A stretch of 54,863 nucleotides of DNA, from positions 1 to 54,863 of the forward strand of contig JAQGNS010000167.1 in NCBI GenBank assembly GCA_028291705.1. Reading direction: 5' to 3'. Of this stretch, positions 20,201-26,179 are shown one piece after another; the stretch's first letter is position 1; every line of letters starts with the position of its first letter. The position numbers and the translations under genes are program-made. The notes under the pieces are model-generated. The model did no database searches, was not told where the DNA came from, and saw only the letters and a list, made by a program, of their open reading frames with translations. The stretch is from Nevskia sp. Its GTDB lineage: Bacteria; Pseudomonadota; Gammaproteobacteria; Nevskiales; Nevskiaceae.

Positions 20201-23200
20201 CTGGTCGATATAGGGATCGACGACGGCGACGCCGGAAACGTCCAGCACGGCATGATCACCGAGGACCACCGACTGACCCGGGATGAACGATGCGGAGGAC
20301 GCGGCATCGGCGGGATCGGTCAACTGCCCCCGCTCGATATCGGAGGCCCGCAGGCCATCCAGCGCGATGGAGCCGCCATGGGCGGTGATGCTGCCGAGCA
20401 CGGCCACCTGCCCCGGCGAGCCGAGCAGGATGTGGGCGCCATTGTCGCCGTTGATCGCGGCCCCCTCGCCGACCAGCAGGGTGCCGGTGGCGACGGAGGC
20501 TGGAATGCTGGACGGCGGGCCGGCGGCATCGGCATTGGGACTGCTCCACGAAAAATAGTCCCCGGCGGTAATGGTGAGATCGGTGGCACTGCGATGGTAG
20601 TCGTCCAGCGTGCCGACACCGAGGATGCCCTTGCCGAGCAGATCCCGGGTGATGCCGCCCGTTGCCACCGACGCCAGGGCGGCGTAATCCGGCAGCAGGT
20701 TCTGTTGCTTGAGCGAGATCTGCGTACCAGGCATGACCGTGGCGTCGTACTCGGCATTGAGCACATAGTTGCCGAATCCCTCCACCTTGCCCTGGTCGAA
20801 ACCACCCTGGCCGGAGAAGAAGCTGGCGGGAAGATACAAATCCCAGGAACGGGCCTCGTCCGGCCGCTTGCCGTCCTGGCCGATGAGGATGCCCAGGGCC
20901 TGCAGTTCGAGTGTGCCGCCTTCGGAAAAGCCGTAGCCGATCAGTTGGCCGCTCTCGCCGAGCGAGATCGTGCCGCCGCTGGGCGGCGCATCCGGCAGCG
21001 GGATGTTGGCTCCAGATGGACCGAACGATCCGTTCGACGAGATTGCGTAAACCGCCAGGTCGATACGCCCGGCGCTGCCTTGCGGCACGCCACCCACGGC
21101 CAGCACCTGGCCGGTCGGGTCGATATAGCCGCCGCTGGAAACGTCGAGTGTGCCATCGATGGCGATGCTGCCGGTGGTATCGACGATCGTCGTACCGCCT
21201 TGGCCGTTGGGTACCGCCAGACTTTCTTGCTGTGTCTCGACGACAATGCTGCCGCCGTTGATGAACTCCTTGCCGCCGATCTGTTCCGGTCCGAGCCCGG
21301 TATCGTTGACCCATTGGCCGCTGGCATCCAGCAACGCACCCTTGCCGATCACGATGTTGCCGGACTGCGGGGCATCGGTGCTAGTCGAATCGTAGCCGAA
21401 GGTCGGCCCCGTGGTAAGGCCGTTGCTGACCAGGCTGATGGTGCCGGCGTGGGCGGTGAGCGTGCCGTCAACGGTGATGCTGGCGGCGTTGAGCGCGATA
21501 TTGCTGGTCTGGTCACCGTTGATGTAAGGCTTGACCGACAGTGTCGCACCGCTGGATACAACGATCTGACCCTGCGGGCTGGTGATGTTGATCGAGGAGA
21601 AGCCGCCCGCCGCCAGCGCCGCGCCGTTGACCGGCGTCCAGTTGGTGAGGTCGAAGACCGCGGTATTGGGATCGGCGCCGTTCGGCACCTGGGTGGGATC
21701 GACCCCGCCGGTAAGGCCGGGAAAGGCATCGGCCAGGCTGGTGCCGGCGTTGAAACCGTCCAGCAGCACCAGGTTCTGGTCGGTAATGAAATAGCTGGGG
21801 CTGAAGCTCGTAGTGCCCAAGGCGACGCTGGCGCCGATATTGAAAGTGCCGCCCTCGGGCTGGCTGCCGGAACTGACCTGGTTGCGCCCGGCCATCGCCT
21901 GGGCGGTGATGGTGCCGTCCAGGATCGCCGTGCCTTCGTCGATGTGCGTGCCGCTGGACTGCGCGGCGTTGACCACCACGGTGAGCGTGCCGGCGTTGCC
22001 GCCCTGGATGAAGCCGGGCTCGTAACGCGACAGGCTGCCGGACAGCAGCGGATCCACCCAGGTGTCGGTCCGGTTCCAGCGGGCATAAGTGGTGGAATAA
22101 CTGCCGGCGAAACCGACATATTCGATGTTGGGATCGGCATTGCCGATGCTGTAGAGGCGCCCATCCGCGCCCTGCAGCAGCGTCTGGCCCGCGACCATGC
22201 CGCCCTGGTAGTTGACGTAGCCGCCATCCAGGTCCAGTACCGAGCCGGTCTTGGCGATGACCTGGTGGCCGCTGAGATTGATCTTGCCGCCATTGACCAG
22301 CAACTGATCGATGCCGCGCGGCACCGCCTCGATGTAGCCGCTGGCGTTGATCAGCGGGCTACCCACCCAGGGCGTGCCGTCGGCGCGGGTGCCGGCCAGG
22401 GTGCTGTCCACGGTGACAGTCTGCGAAAACAGGAAGCCGTCGCGCAGCAGAGGCGAATCGGCCAGGTCATTGGCGGTGAGCGGGCCGATGGTGACCATGG
22501 TGTCCGACACCGGCAGGATCACGTCCGGCATGCCGGCGACGTCGATGACAGCGCCGGTGGTGCATCCGACCGGGATGCAGCCGTCGATAAAAATACGGCC
22601 CGCCTGGCCGGGTTCGACCGATGACGTATAGGTGCCGTTGAGGACGGCATTGACCGACACAGTAGCGCCAGGCGCGTCGAGCAATGAACCGCTTTCGAAG
22701 GTGACGGCACCGCCGGTGATGGACGCCGACGGGGCTTTGAAGGCGGCGCTTGCCGCGCTGCTGGACGTAGTGATTTCGCCGTCTTCGCTGGGCAGGATGG
22801 TGGTGAGCGAAGCGGAGCCGAAGTCGACCGAACCGGATACCGGATTGTTGGGATCCGTAGTGACCGACGCATTGATGGTGATGCTGCCCGGGCGGGTCAC
22901 GCTGGTAGTGGCGCCAACGATGCCGTCCTGCCGGATGTCCAGGCCCAGCAAGGTGACGTTGCCGCGCAGCGACTGGATGATGCCGTCGTTCACCAGGGTG
23001 CTTTCCGGGTGTGCCGGATCGTAGGCAAGGGTGGGCGCGATCAGGCCGGCGCTGTTGGCGGACTGGGACAGGCTGACACCGCTGCCCGCGGCAAGAATGA
23101 TCTGGCCGTCGGTGGCGGTAATGCTGCCATGGTTTTCGATATGCGGCGCGGCGATCAGCGAAAAGCCCAACTCTCCGGTGGTAATGGAGGCGCCGCTCTC

Positions 23201-24106
23201 GATGGTGATGCTGCCGGCGGCGCTGTCGCCATGGGTGAGCAATCCGCCCATGGTCGGGTCCGGGGGGGCACCCGCATTGGACAGGCCCGAGGCGAGGAAC
23301 TTGCTGTCCGCGGTGGCGCGGTCCGTGCTGAGGAAATTCAGCGTCGAGGCGATCAGCGAGTGGGTGTCGACCTTGCTGCCGGCACCGAACAGTATGCCGT
23401 TGGGATCGATGATATAGACATCGCCCTGGGCCTTGATGCTGCCCATGATCTGCGTTGCGGGACCATTGACGCGATTGAGCGCCACCCAATTGTTGGTGCC
23501 GTCTGTCTGCGTGCCCGCGCTCTGGTCGAAATCGAGCGTGGTGTTTTTGCTGATGTTGAAGCTGCTCCAGTCGAGGATCGCCCTCTGCTGGTTCTGCGTG
23601 ACCGTAACTTCGACCTGGCCGTTGGCGCTGGCGGAAGACTTCAGCGCGCCGTCCGCGCCAATCCAGTCGCCATTGATATCGCGCTGCAAACCGCCTGCGC
23701 CGACGCCGTCCGGAATATGCGGGTCACTCACGCTGATCTGTCCGGCTGCGCTTTTCTGCAGACTCTGTGCGGCACTGATTGTGGCGAGGGCCTTGGACAG
23801 GTCAGCCAGCGATTGTTGTGCCTGCGTCTTCGCCTGCTGCGGCGTGGTAATGGCACCCGGTACGCCTGAACTGGGCGCGGCCGGATTCACCGGCTGCTGC
23901 GTCCCCTTCTGCGCCAGCCACGCTGGGGAGCCGAATGCGGGCGGCGCTCCCGCCTGTGCGGTACCGGCGAGGCCGATTGGCGCCAGCGAACAAATGCCGA
24001 GGGCGCTGAGCATCGCCAACCGGCGCAGACGGCCATCCGCGGAAAGGCGGAAGACTTCGTTCCGGCCATTCATCTGCCCCGATCCGCGCTGCATGTTCTT
24101 CGTCAT
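11285..24106 (-). CDS. Giant filamentous-haemagglutinin-like TpsA exoprotein (PdtA/DUF3739 type)
   Basis: At 4273 residues this is the largest gene here. The N-terminus is a long signal region (about 1-52, ending near AQA). A two-partner-secretion domain follows at about 150-330, with QNQQRAILDWSSFNIS and the DPNGILFGAGS turn, the variant of NPNG needed for recognition by a TpsB pore. The middle is thousands of residues of beta-helix repeats (GGSISL, GSITIESGA, NSGNIVV). The C-terminus (GGNLLIWSSNGDINAG, then ISVEVVGFG and a basic end) resembles DUF3739 proteins such as Pseudomonas PdtA. No TpsB gene lies in the window. ATG 24106 has a distant AAGGA; ATG 24073 (MNGRNEVF) is an alternative. 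Predicted surface-exposed or secreted adhesin. The reading frame is intact throughout. Confidence 0.88.
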   Translation of the reverse strand: MTKNMQRGSGQMNGRNEVFRLSADGRLRRLAMLSALGICSLAPIGLAGTAQAGAPPAFGSPAWLAQKGTQQPVNPAAPSSGVPGAITTPQQAKTQAQQSLADLSKALATISAAQSLQKSAAGQISVSDPHIPDGVGAGGLQRDINGDWIGADGALKSSASANGQVEVTVTQNQQRAILDWSSFNISKNTTLDFDQSAGTQTDGTNNWVALNRVNGPATQIMGSIKAQGDVYIIDPNGILFGAGSKVDTHSLIASTLNFLSTDRATADSKFLASGLSNAGAPPDPTMGGLLTHGDSAAGSITIESGASITTGELGFSLIAAPHIENHGSITATDGQIILAAGSGVSLSQSANSAGLIAPTLAYDPAHPESTLVNDGIIQSLRGNVTLLGLDIRQDGIVGATTSVTRPGSITINASVTTDPNNPVSGSVDFGSASLTTILPSEDGEITTSSSAASAAFKAPSASITGGAVTFESGSLLDAPGATVSVNAVLNGTYTSSVEPGQAGRIFIDGCIPVGCTTGAVIDVAGMPDVILPVSDTMVTIGPLTANDLADSPLLRDGFLFSQTVTVDSTLAGTRADGTPWVGSPLINASGYIEAVPRGIDQLLVNGGKINLSGHQVIAKTGSVLDLDGGYVNYQGGMVAGQTLLQGADGRLYSIGNADPNIEYVGFAGSYSTTYARWNRTDTWVDPLLSGSLSRYEPGFIQGGNAGTLTVVVNAAQSSGTHIDEGTAILDGTITAQAMAGRNQVSSGSQPEGGTFNIGASVALGTTSFSPSYFITDQNLVLLDGFNAGTSLADAFPGLTGGVDPTQVPNGADPNTAVFDLTNWTPVNGAALAAGGFSSINITSPQGQIVVSSGATLSVKPYINGDQTSNIALNAASITVDGTLTAHAGTISLVSNGLTTGPTFGYDSTSTDAPQSGNIVIGKGALLDASGQWVNDTGLGPEQIGGKEFINGGSIVVETQQESLAVPNGQGGTTIVDTTGSIAIDGTLDVSSGGYIDPTGQVLAVGGVPQGSAGRIDLAVYAISSNGSFGPSGANIPLPDAPPSGGTISLGESGQLIGYGFSEGGTLELQALGILIGQDGKRPDEARSWDLYLPASFFSGQGGFDQGKVEGFGNYVLNAEYDATVMPGTQISLKQQNLLPDYAALASVATGGITRDLLGKGILGVGTLDDYHRSATDLTITAGDYFSWSSPNADAAGPPSSIPASVATGTLLVGEGAAINGDNGAHILLGSPGQVAVLGSITAHGGSIALDGLRASDIERGQLTDPADAASSASFIPGQSVVLGDHAVLDVSGVAVVDPYIDQPPATSGQVAPPVSGKVLDGGSVSIYSGTIVAARQPDAAGQAQNPAAGCADAGAACIDVSGAGAERQYIFDLPQQDGSYAPQQVWSDAGQVTLAASSGLYFDGVLRSAGGSGETPGHAGQGGTLNLITLGSASGLILRPSGDTLPQDYQWTPGSALPTDQNGTLLFSVDTLKNSGIASLAVGSDATPGSNAPETFSNLAPITLGFAGDVTLNLGLSFTADAMNYVALADGATTLGDLAATPTAVSITAPYVALDGFYRTSNLLSGGMALPASDPLPLSSLDIQASFIDLGGAFTLENFTNAGFTSTPNSAGLGGDIRFVTPAQFDFVGDHGNGASITPQRGALLTAGDLTFTGRELYPASGNSFVVEAGTPGNDRTIVIASTGGAAEVPLSAGGSLLLDAAFITQDGTLWAPAGSIVLGVGDPKDAATVALFNPADSILGSTLNSLALVQTQSVSLGSDSTTSVSLGGAVLPYGTTLDGKEWQYNSNPGLGGNASQPDLTAPPAKLIQVEGASITVDPKATVDLSGGGQLQATEWVPGTGGTRDVLSQFNLSYATSPSGTQVPLYPDQRGIYALVPADHATMAVAPYDPVFAQGQAAIGVGQAIQISGAPGIPAGSYVLMPAKYATLPGAFRVVQDTAAVDSVAGGNNLAPDGTLFVEGKYVNALNGAQDARTTTFEIQSAATWGQYSDYTRTSADTFFPALAALNGNAAPQLPRDAGQLILGATSSLDLGKGFSPDTAAASGGVQASIDIASQNIQVVASDAQAQLDGYVVLTVDQLNGLNAGSLLLGGTHSQSSSGTSISAVASNIVVDDAPVDGSGKLQAATLQAPEVLLVAKTSTDGMGNVTEGSIRVVAGSKIAAVGNVAAGADKPISIDGGGAFLMVSNGQPVVLTRPTGAGVAGLLDIEANANISGGNSLILDSTGDTRVDGSAVFTGANITADAGSIVFFTGSQPQPNAAGLLIGDQTLGQFQEADSITLRSYQGIDFEGDVKVTVNGTLALSAGGFTNGGGTVSLTAGTLILGNDLATSQPTAAAPSSGELLLSATNKIEFGSAGGAAGNTVVFSGFGDVQASAAAGIVGQSNIFDFGSVNVTLSAPIVFAATNSNAVLRTTGALNLVTPAAGAAGTPLSADDQLGGQLELDGGSIDIGGKLQATAGNLILDAKSQNLTIEGSGMLSVAGVGKQFFDVYRYAPGGSISLTAENGSVLVDSGATLDFSGARPVSGTQGGGSNAGALIIDSSQAPVIAGVLNGSAPAGFIGGSFSLDTGAAFKDLDSLVAALPSSNDNPLALVSIHTGQGDIELVDHSIYANSVELVADGGTVRIDSGGSIHADGLTNGVGDSSPNPQAGDPASFTQGPGGSIALYGTQGVDVEGTLSAATANPYQRGGTVQIGTSGTPNPAGSVSPLNNQYGYENIDPGNSGTITIGAGATIDVSGGSANGHDGGIVSLRAPLLSNGDVNVQIADDAKICTGSICPKTGMPPTGGVFSLEAYAVWSTDDAPSPGVPPGADSRHFDGVIDPAGWFDSSGHLVSGTFTDQDGHVVLNYDANTAPMTDQELATLLATDLFTPATANSAHQSFYGYVDGDPSKGAGTLMAFVENPGFSSALQNHLTASGSHDALTVAPGIELDNPDKSINSGNIVVASNWNLGACNPCSGTNATFLYRYQNQAPVLTVRAENNLEINASLSDGFSQLVAGPELSYSAAAATAAGTGFNTISGDGKFFLSTIKVSGQAGYPIGTDPNFAPLQTPPAGQPATYYNNYNSYYVGSVGTWSTLASRTSNTNYTVSPKNVAPGAPVLQGQDFATYATAYNTYLTNLTASGGTPQPPTLPADPKLYGTPSGGTALSYMKLWLAYDTKVKTLEGTISPFGSISTLRYYIYPPQPPAASTASVQAAIADGNAPANVRSTQNVAPLAYATLVGGSSTSYRLVAGAADGADPLSVRPVSGFGADEGSVLVGGYSLAKDELSVFGTLAGSQSGNSPVLAFPTVVRTGTGSIDIAAGNDFSLNPTTAQDSGAANAGAVAPGVVYTAGAPDGMQNGSVDILRLGSSGILPELIVTGTVNPQGAGDLSIRAQNDIVGGLESLVDSDGSRTGTAGQFVGQLWSPWLETGNTPNASSINFGNFDQGVLSSGGNVSINAGRDITDLSVSLPTTWTLAPGDSTWTTFGGGNLQVSAGGDILSGAYFVARGQGSIQAGAGIGVSDDAADFTYLLPTGSASKPNTIFQDAAPPLLALQDAQVRVQARQGVDIGGVYDPSYLAYRGIVGAPDSQPYSQDSSLTLSATAGEVRFDSFSLAALVLWNNSVNVNTGTVVLPATLDITALDGGISVQNSGELFPSPLGELSLVADQSISFVDGDAFAGKAYFGMIDAAPASMPSPLMPLNPIEGGLDLLPFGLTLASASSTTGDNHSAYTQHQAGEPLHAGDPQPVRIYSLEGSIVNGQLTQGGFYADYLRLVTDKPTLIQAGQDIVNLDFVGQNLSDSDVTRIKAGRDIYDTPVTGDTSLSSPNEEAVSLQLAGPGYFDIEAGRNIGPLTNQIQAVTYGYFGSSDPSNITGIDTVGNLYNPYLTHQGASVSVLFGIGPGIDAQDFIARYIAPGVSVSGVPSYAAALLSFVEQYEAGLLQVWDSGRLKDRQTVTLTADQAWTKFQSLPGYVQQIFVEQVFNDILFRTGQDFHNPASPNFQQYARGYDAINTLFPASLGYTANSLNGGTNGSSAPVSTGDMDVRGSTIQTQQGGDISILGPGGNILLASASAPPFLVDGNGKTLAGPNTEGVLTLQQGNINIFTDGSMLLAQSRVFTEEGGNLLIWSSNGDINAGQGTKTTAFVPPLQYTCDLDHFCSVEPAGEVTGAGIATLQTTPGAPPGDVELVAPRGTVDAGAAGIRVSGNLVIAALAVANAFNIQVKGTSVGVPVVARVDTGALSAASSAAAAATDASALSNRPGPDAGSQISVEVVGFGTPDEEQKKRMRQKKKSEMN

Positions 24107-24482
24107 GAGGTTAAAAAAATCCTTCCGCGACGGGCGCCATTCCCGGGGCCGACAGACGTCACTCGGGAAAATGTTTAGATATTGTTAATTTTATGTAATG
24201 GATACGTAAAAATGATTTACTTGCACATCACTTCATAAAATAGTTAATGAAATGTAAGCAATTATTTTACTTAAACATTTACGATATAAGTACTCATTAT
24301 ACCAATCAGGTATTGCATACTTATTTCTGTCATTAACTGGATTTATTCGGTGCATTGCAAGCAGCGTCCAGCACGCCCACGCCCCTCTCAGTCGTGTTTG
24401 GCTGAGAGCCGGCGCAGCCGGGTTTCGCGGCATGCGGAACGAAGGCGGCTCGCACCCGGAGAGCCCGTTGGAAGCAATAGCG
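24107..24482. other. AT-rich promoter region of the adhesin gene
   Basis: 376 bases, strongly AT-rich from about 24170 to 24350, unlike the surrounding GC-rich DNA. It is rich in GTAAA/TTTAC motifs, including GTAAAAATGATTTAC, and has a small hairpin at 24385-24408. It most likely holds the adhesin promoter and may attract H-NS-type silencers. I found no clean Pho box or ECF sigma site and no gene. Confidence 0.5.
24385..24408 (-). terminator. Small hairpin after the FkbM methyltransferase gene
   Basis: A 7-bp stem CTCTCAG / CTGAGAG with a 10-base loop lies about 75 bases past the stop at 24483. It has no U-tract, so this is only a weak terminator candidate separating the methyltransferase from the adhesin promoter. 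Confidence 0.3.
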
Positions 24483-25271
24483 TCAGGCGCCCTTCAGCTC
24501 GTGGATATTGGCCCGCGTGATGGAATCCAGGCCGTTGAGTTGGAGGTGTGTGGCCAGCCGGGCCGGGATGCCCAGGAAATTCTTGGCGACCCCGTAGAGC
24601 GCGTAGTTCCATCGCCAAAGCCGCTCTGCCAGCGCAATGGGATCACCTTTCAGGTACTCGAGGAAGAGGATCGGCTGGCGGGATTCGATCGTCTGGGCGG
24701 CGCCGTCGAGAACGTCCATCTCCATACCTTCCACGTCGATCTTCATCAGGTCAACACGCGGCAGGGCCAATGAGTCGACGGTGATCACGTCCACGAATTC
24801 CTGCCGGGCCGGATCGGCGATCCGCTGTTGCCCGATGAACTCTTTCTGCTCGCCGCCGAACTCCACGCTGCCGAAGCTGAGCGGCCTGGAGTAATCGAAG
24901 GTCGGAATCGCCAGGCGCCCTTTCTGGGCACCGACGGCATTGTGATGCGGAAAGACGTTTTCCAGGCTGGCGATGGCGACGTTGCCGGCCAGCATGTAGA
25001 AAACGATGCGCTGCGCCTCGAAGGACAGAACTCGCCCTCCCGTCGCCCGCAGCGCCTCACCGATCACCACGCTATGCACGCCAAGGTTGGCGCCGATGTC
25101 CATCACCACCGCGCCGGCCCCGCAGGCGAGTGCAAGCTGTCGCAACAGGTCCACCTCCGGCGGATCGTAGGCGCCGAACGTCGCAAGCTGCCAGCCGACT
25201 CCGGAATCGTTCCGGTTGACGATCAGGGTGCCTTGCGTAGTCGACAGCAAAACATTGTTGCGGGGATACAT
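24483..25271 (-). CDS. FkbM-family SAM-dependent methyltransferase
   Basis: The 262-residue protein has the SAM-binding motif VVMDIGANLGVHSVVIG, then LSFEAQ, and the FkbM signature VDLMKIDVEGMEMDVLDGA. FkbM-type enzymes methylate hydroxyl groups, often on sugars or secondary metabolites. ATG 25271 is preceded by AGGAGG nine bases upstream. It lies upstream of the giant adhesin and in a region with three sugar-transferase modules, so methylation of the adhesin glycan is a reasonable guess. No membrane segments are seen; it should be cytoplasmic. The family call is firm, the substrate unknown. Confidence 0.85.
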   Translation of the reverse strand: MYPRNNVLLSTTQGTLIVNRNDSGVGWQLATFGAYDPPEVDLLRQLALACGAGAVVMDIGANLGVHSVVIGEALRATGGRVLSFEAQRIVFYMLAGNVAIASLENVFPHHNAVGAQKGRLAIPTFDYSRPLSFGSVEFGGEQKEFIGQQRIADPARQEFVDVITVDSLALPRVDLMKIDVEGMEMDVLDGAAQTIESRQPILFLEYLKGDPIALAERLWRWNYALYGVAKNFLGIPARLATHLQLNGLDSITRANIHELKGA

Positions 25272-25688
25272 ACGCTACGCCTCCTGGGGACTGGGTTCAC
25301 CGGCCGCCGGCCCGTGCAGAATCCTACTTGCCGCCAGGACCAGTCGCCCGATGCGGTGGAGCACTGGTCACGGAACTCCCGACGGCGGATTTCCACCGGG
25401 TTCCTCGGAGGCAGGCGGGGTTTGCAGAATCGGCGCCGAACTTGAAGCCGTTGCGTGCCGCCTGAAGACATGAACGGCACGAAAAAGTATTGATGCTTGA
25501 TTACAATTTCGTGTTCGCAGTCAAATCACCGGCGTATGCGCCAGGAGTTGCAGACAAAGCCTTGAATGGCAGCTTGTTTTTATGGATGGCGTTGCAGGCA
25601 ACATTTACAATGCCTTTAAGATCTCTTAACAATTCATCGGAGTTCGGACCGGAATTCGATGCTGGCGGTTGACTCTCCCGCCGGCCCA
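25272..25688. other. Intergenic region between nikR and the methyltransferase gene
   Basis: 417 bases without a supported gene. Only the AGGAGG ribosome site of the methyltransferase gene (about 25281-25286) is clear. The stretch 25490-25640 is AT-richer and probably contains its promoter. I see no repeats or RNA structures of note. Confidence 0.4.
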
Positions 25689-26117
25689 TCAATCGTGCGA
25701 ATGCAAACGCTTGTGCGGCCCAGCCGGCACCACATGGACCTTGCCGTTGCGCACACCCCGCTCGGCGATCAATGCCTGCGCCTGAGCCGTCACTTCGGCA
25801 CCGGCGCCGCGCAGCAGCGTGACTTCCAGGCACTGGCTGTCGTCCAGATGCACATGCAGGGTGGAAACGGTCAGGTCGTGGTGCTGGTGCTGCTGGTGGG
25901 TCAGCCACCGTCCCAGTTCGCGTTCATGGTGGTCGTAGACGTAGACCACGCTGGCCACGCAGTGCGGCATCTGCGCCTGCTCCATCGATTCCTCCGCCAG
26001 CTTCCCGCGGACCAGGTCGCGCACGGCTTCGGAGCGATTGTCGTAGCCGTGACGCTTGATCCAGGCGGTGAACTGGTCGGCGAGCTTGTCTTCGAGAGAG
26101 ATGGTAAAGCGCTGCAT
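25689..26117 (-). CDS. nikR: NikR nickel-responsive repressor
   Basis: The 142-residue protein has an N-terminal ribbon-helix-helix (MQRFTISLEDKLADQF, then NRSEAVRDLVR) and a C-terminal ACT-like nickel domain. The nickel ligands are visible: the His cluster QHQHHD (77-80) and LHVHLDDSQCLEV with H88, H90 and C96, matching H76, H87, H89 and C95 of E. coli NikR. I start at ATG 26117; a GTG three codons earlier is too close to the GGAG site. It follows the TonB receptor gene by 62 bases and may be cotranscribed. NikR with nickel represses uptake genes; its probable target is the palindrome at 28494-28520. Confidence 0.93.
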   Translation of the reverse strand: MQRFTISLEDKLADQFTAWIKRHGYDNRSEAVRDLVRGKLAEESMEQAQMPHCVASVVYVYDHHERELGRWLTHQQHQHHDLTVSTLHVHLDDSQCLEVTLLRGAGAEVTAQAQALIAERGVRNGKVHVVPAGPHKRLHSHD

Positions 26118-26162
26118 GTCACGCACACTCCGGATTCATGGCTGGATAATTTTTAACACGTT

Positions 26163-26176
26163 GCGGGCAAGCCCGC
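26163..26176 (-). terminator. Short GC hairpin between the TonB receptor gene and nikR
   Basis: GCGGGC-AA-GCCCGC lies just past the receptor stop at 26180. On the minus strand the RNA continues with GTGTTAAAAATT, so there is no true U-tract. It may attenuate read-through into nikR rather than fully terminate. Confidence 0.35.
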
Positions 26177-26179
26177 GCC

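Noticed and set aside
15380-22624. Very long plus-strand open frame (about 2400 codons) opposite the adhesin gene
   Set aside because: It mirrors the codon bias of the minus-strand adhesin in GC-rich repeats, has low-complexity translation and no domain or start signal.
24107-24340. Pho box upstream of the adhesin
   Set aside because: A single CTGTCAT occurs near 24327 but in the opposite orientation and without a proper second half-site; other matches are poor.
25490-25672. Plus-strand 60-codon frame between nikR and the methyltransferase gene
   Set aside because: No ribosome site, no homology-like features, and it runs against all neighbouring genes.
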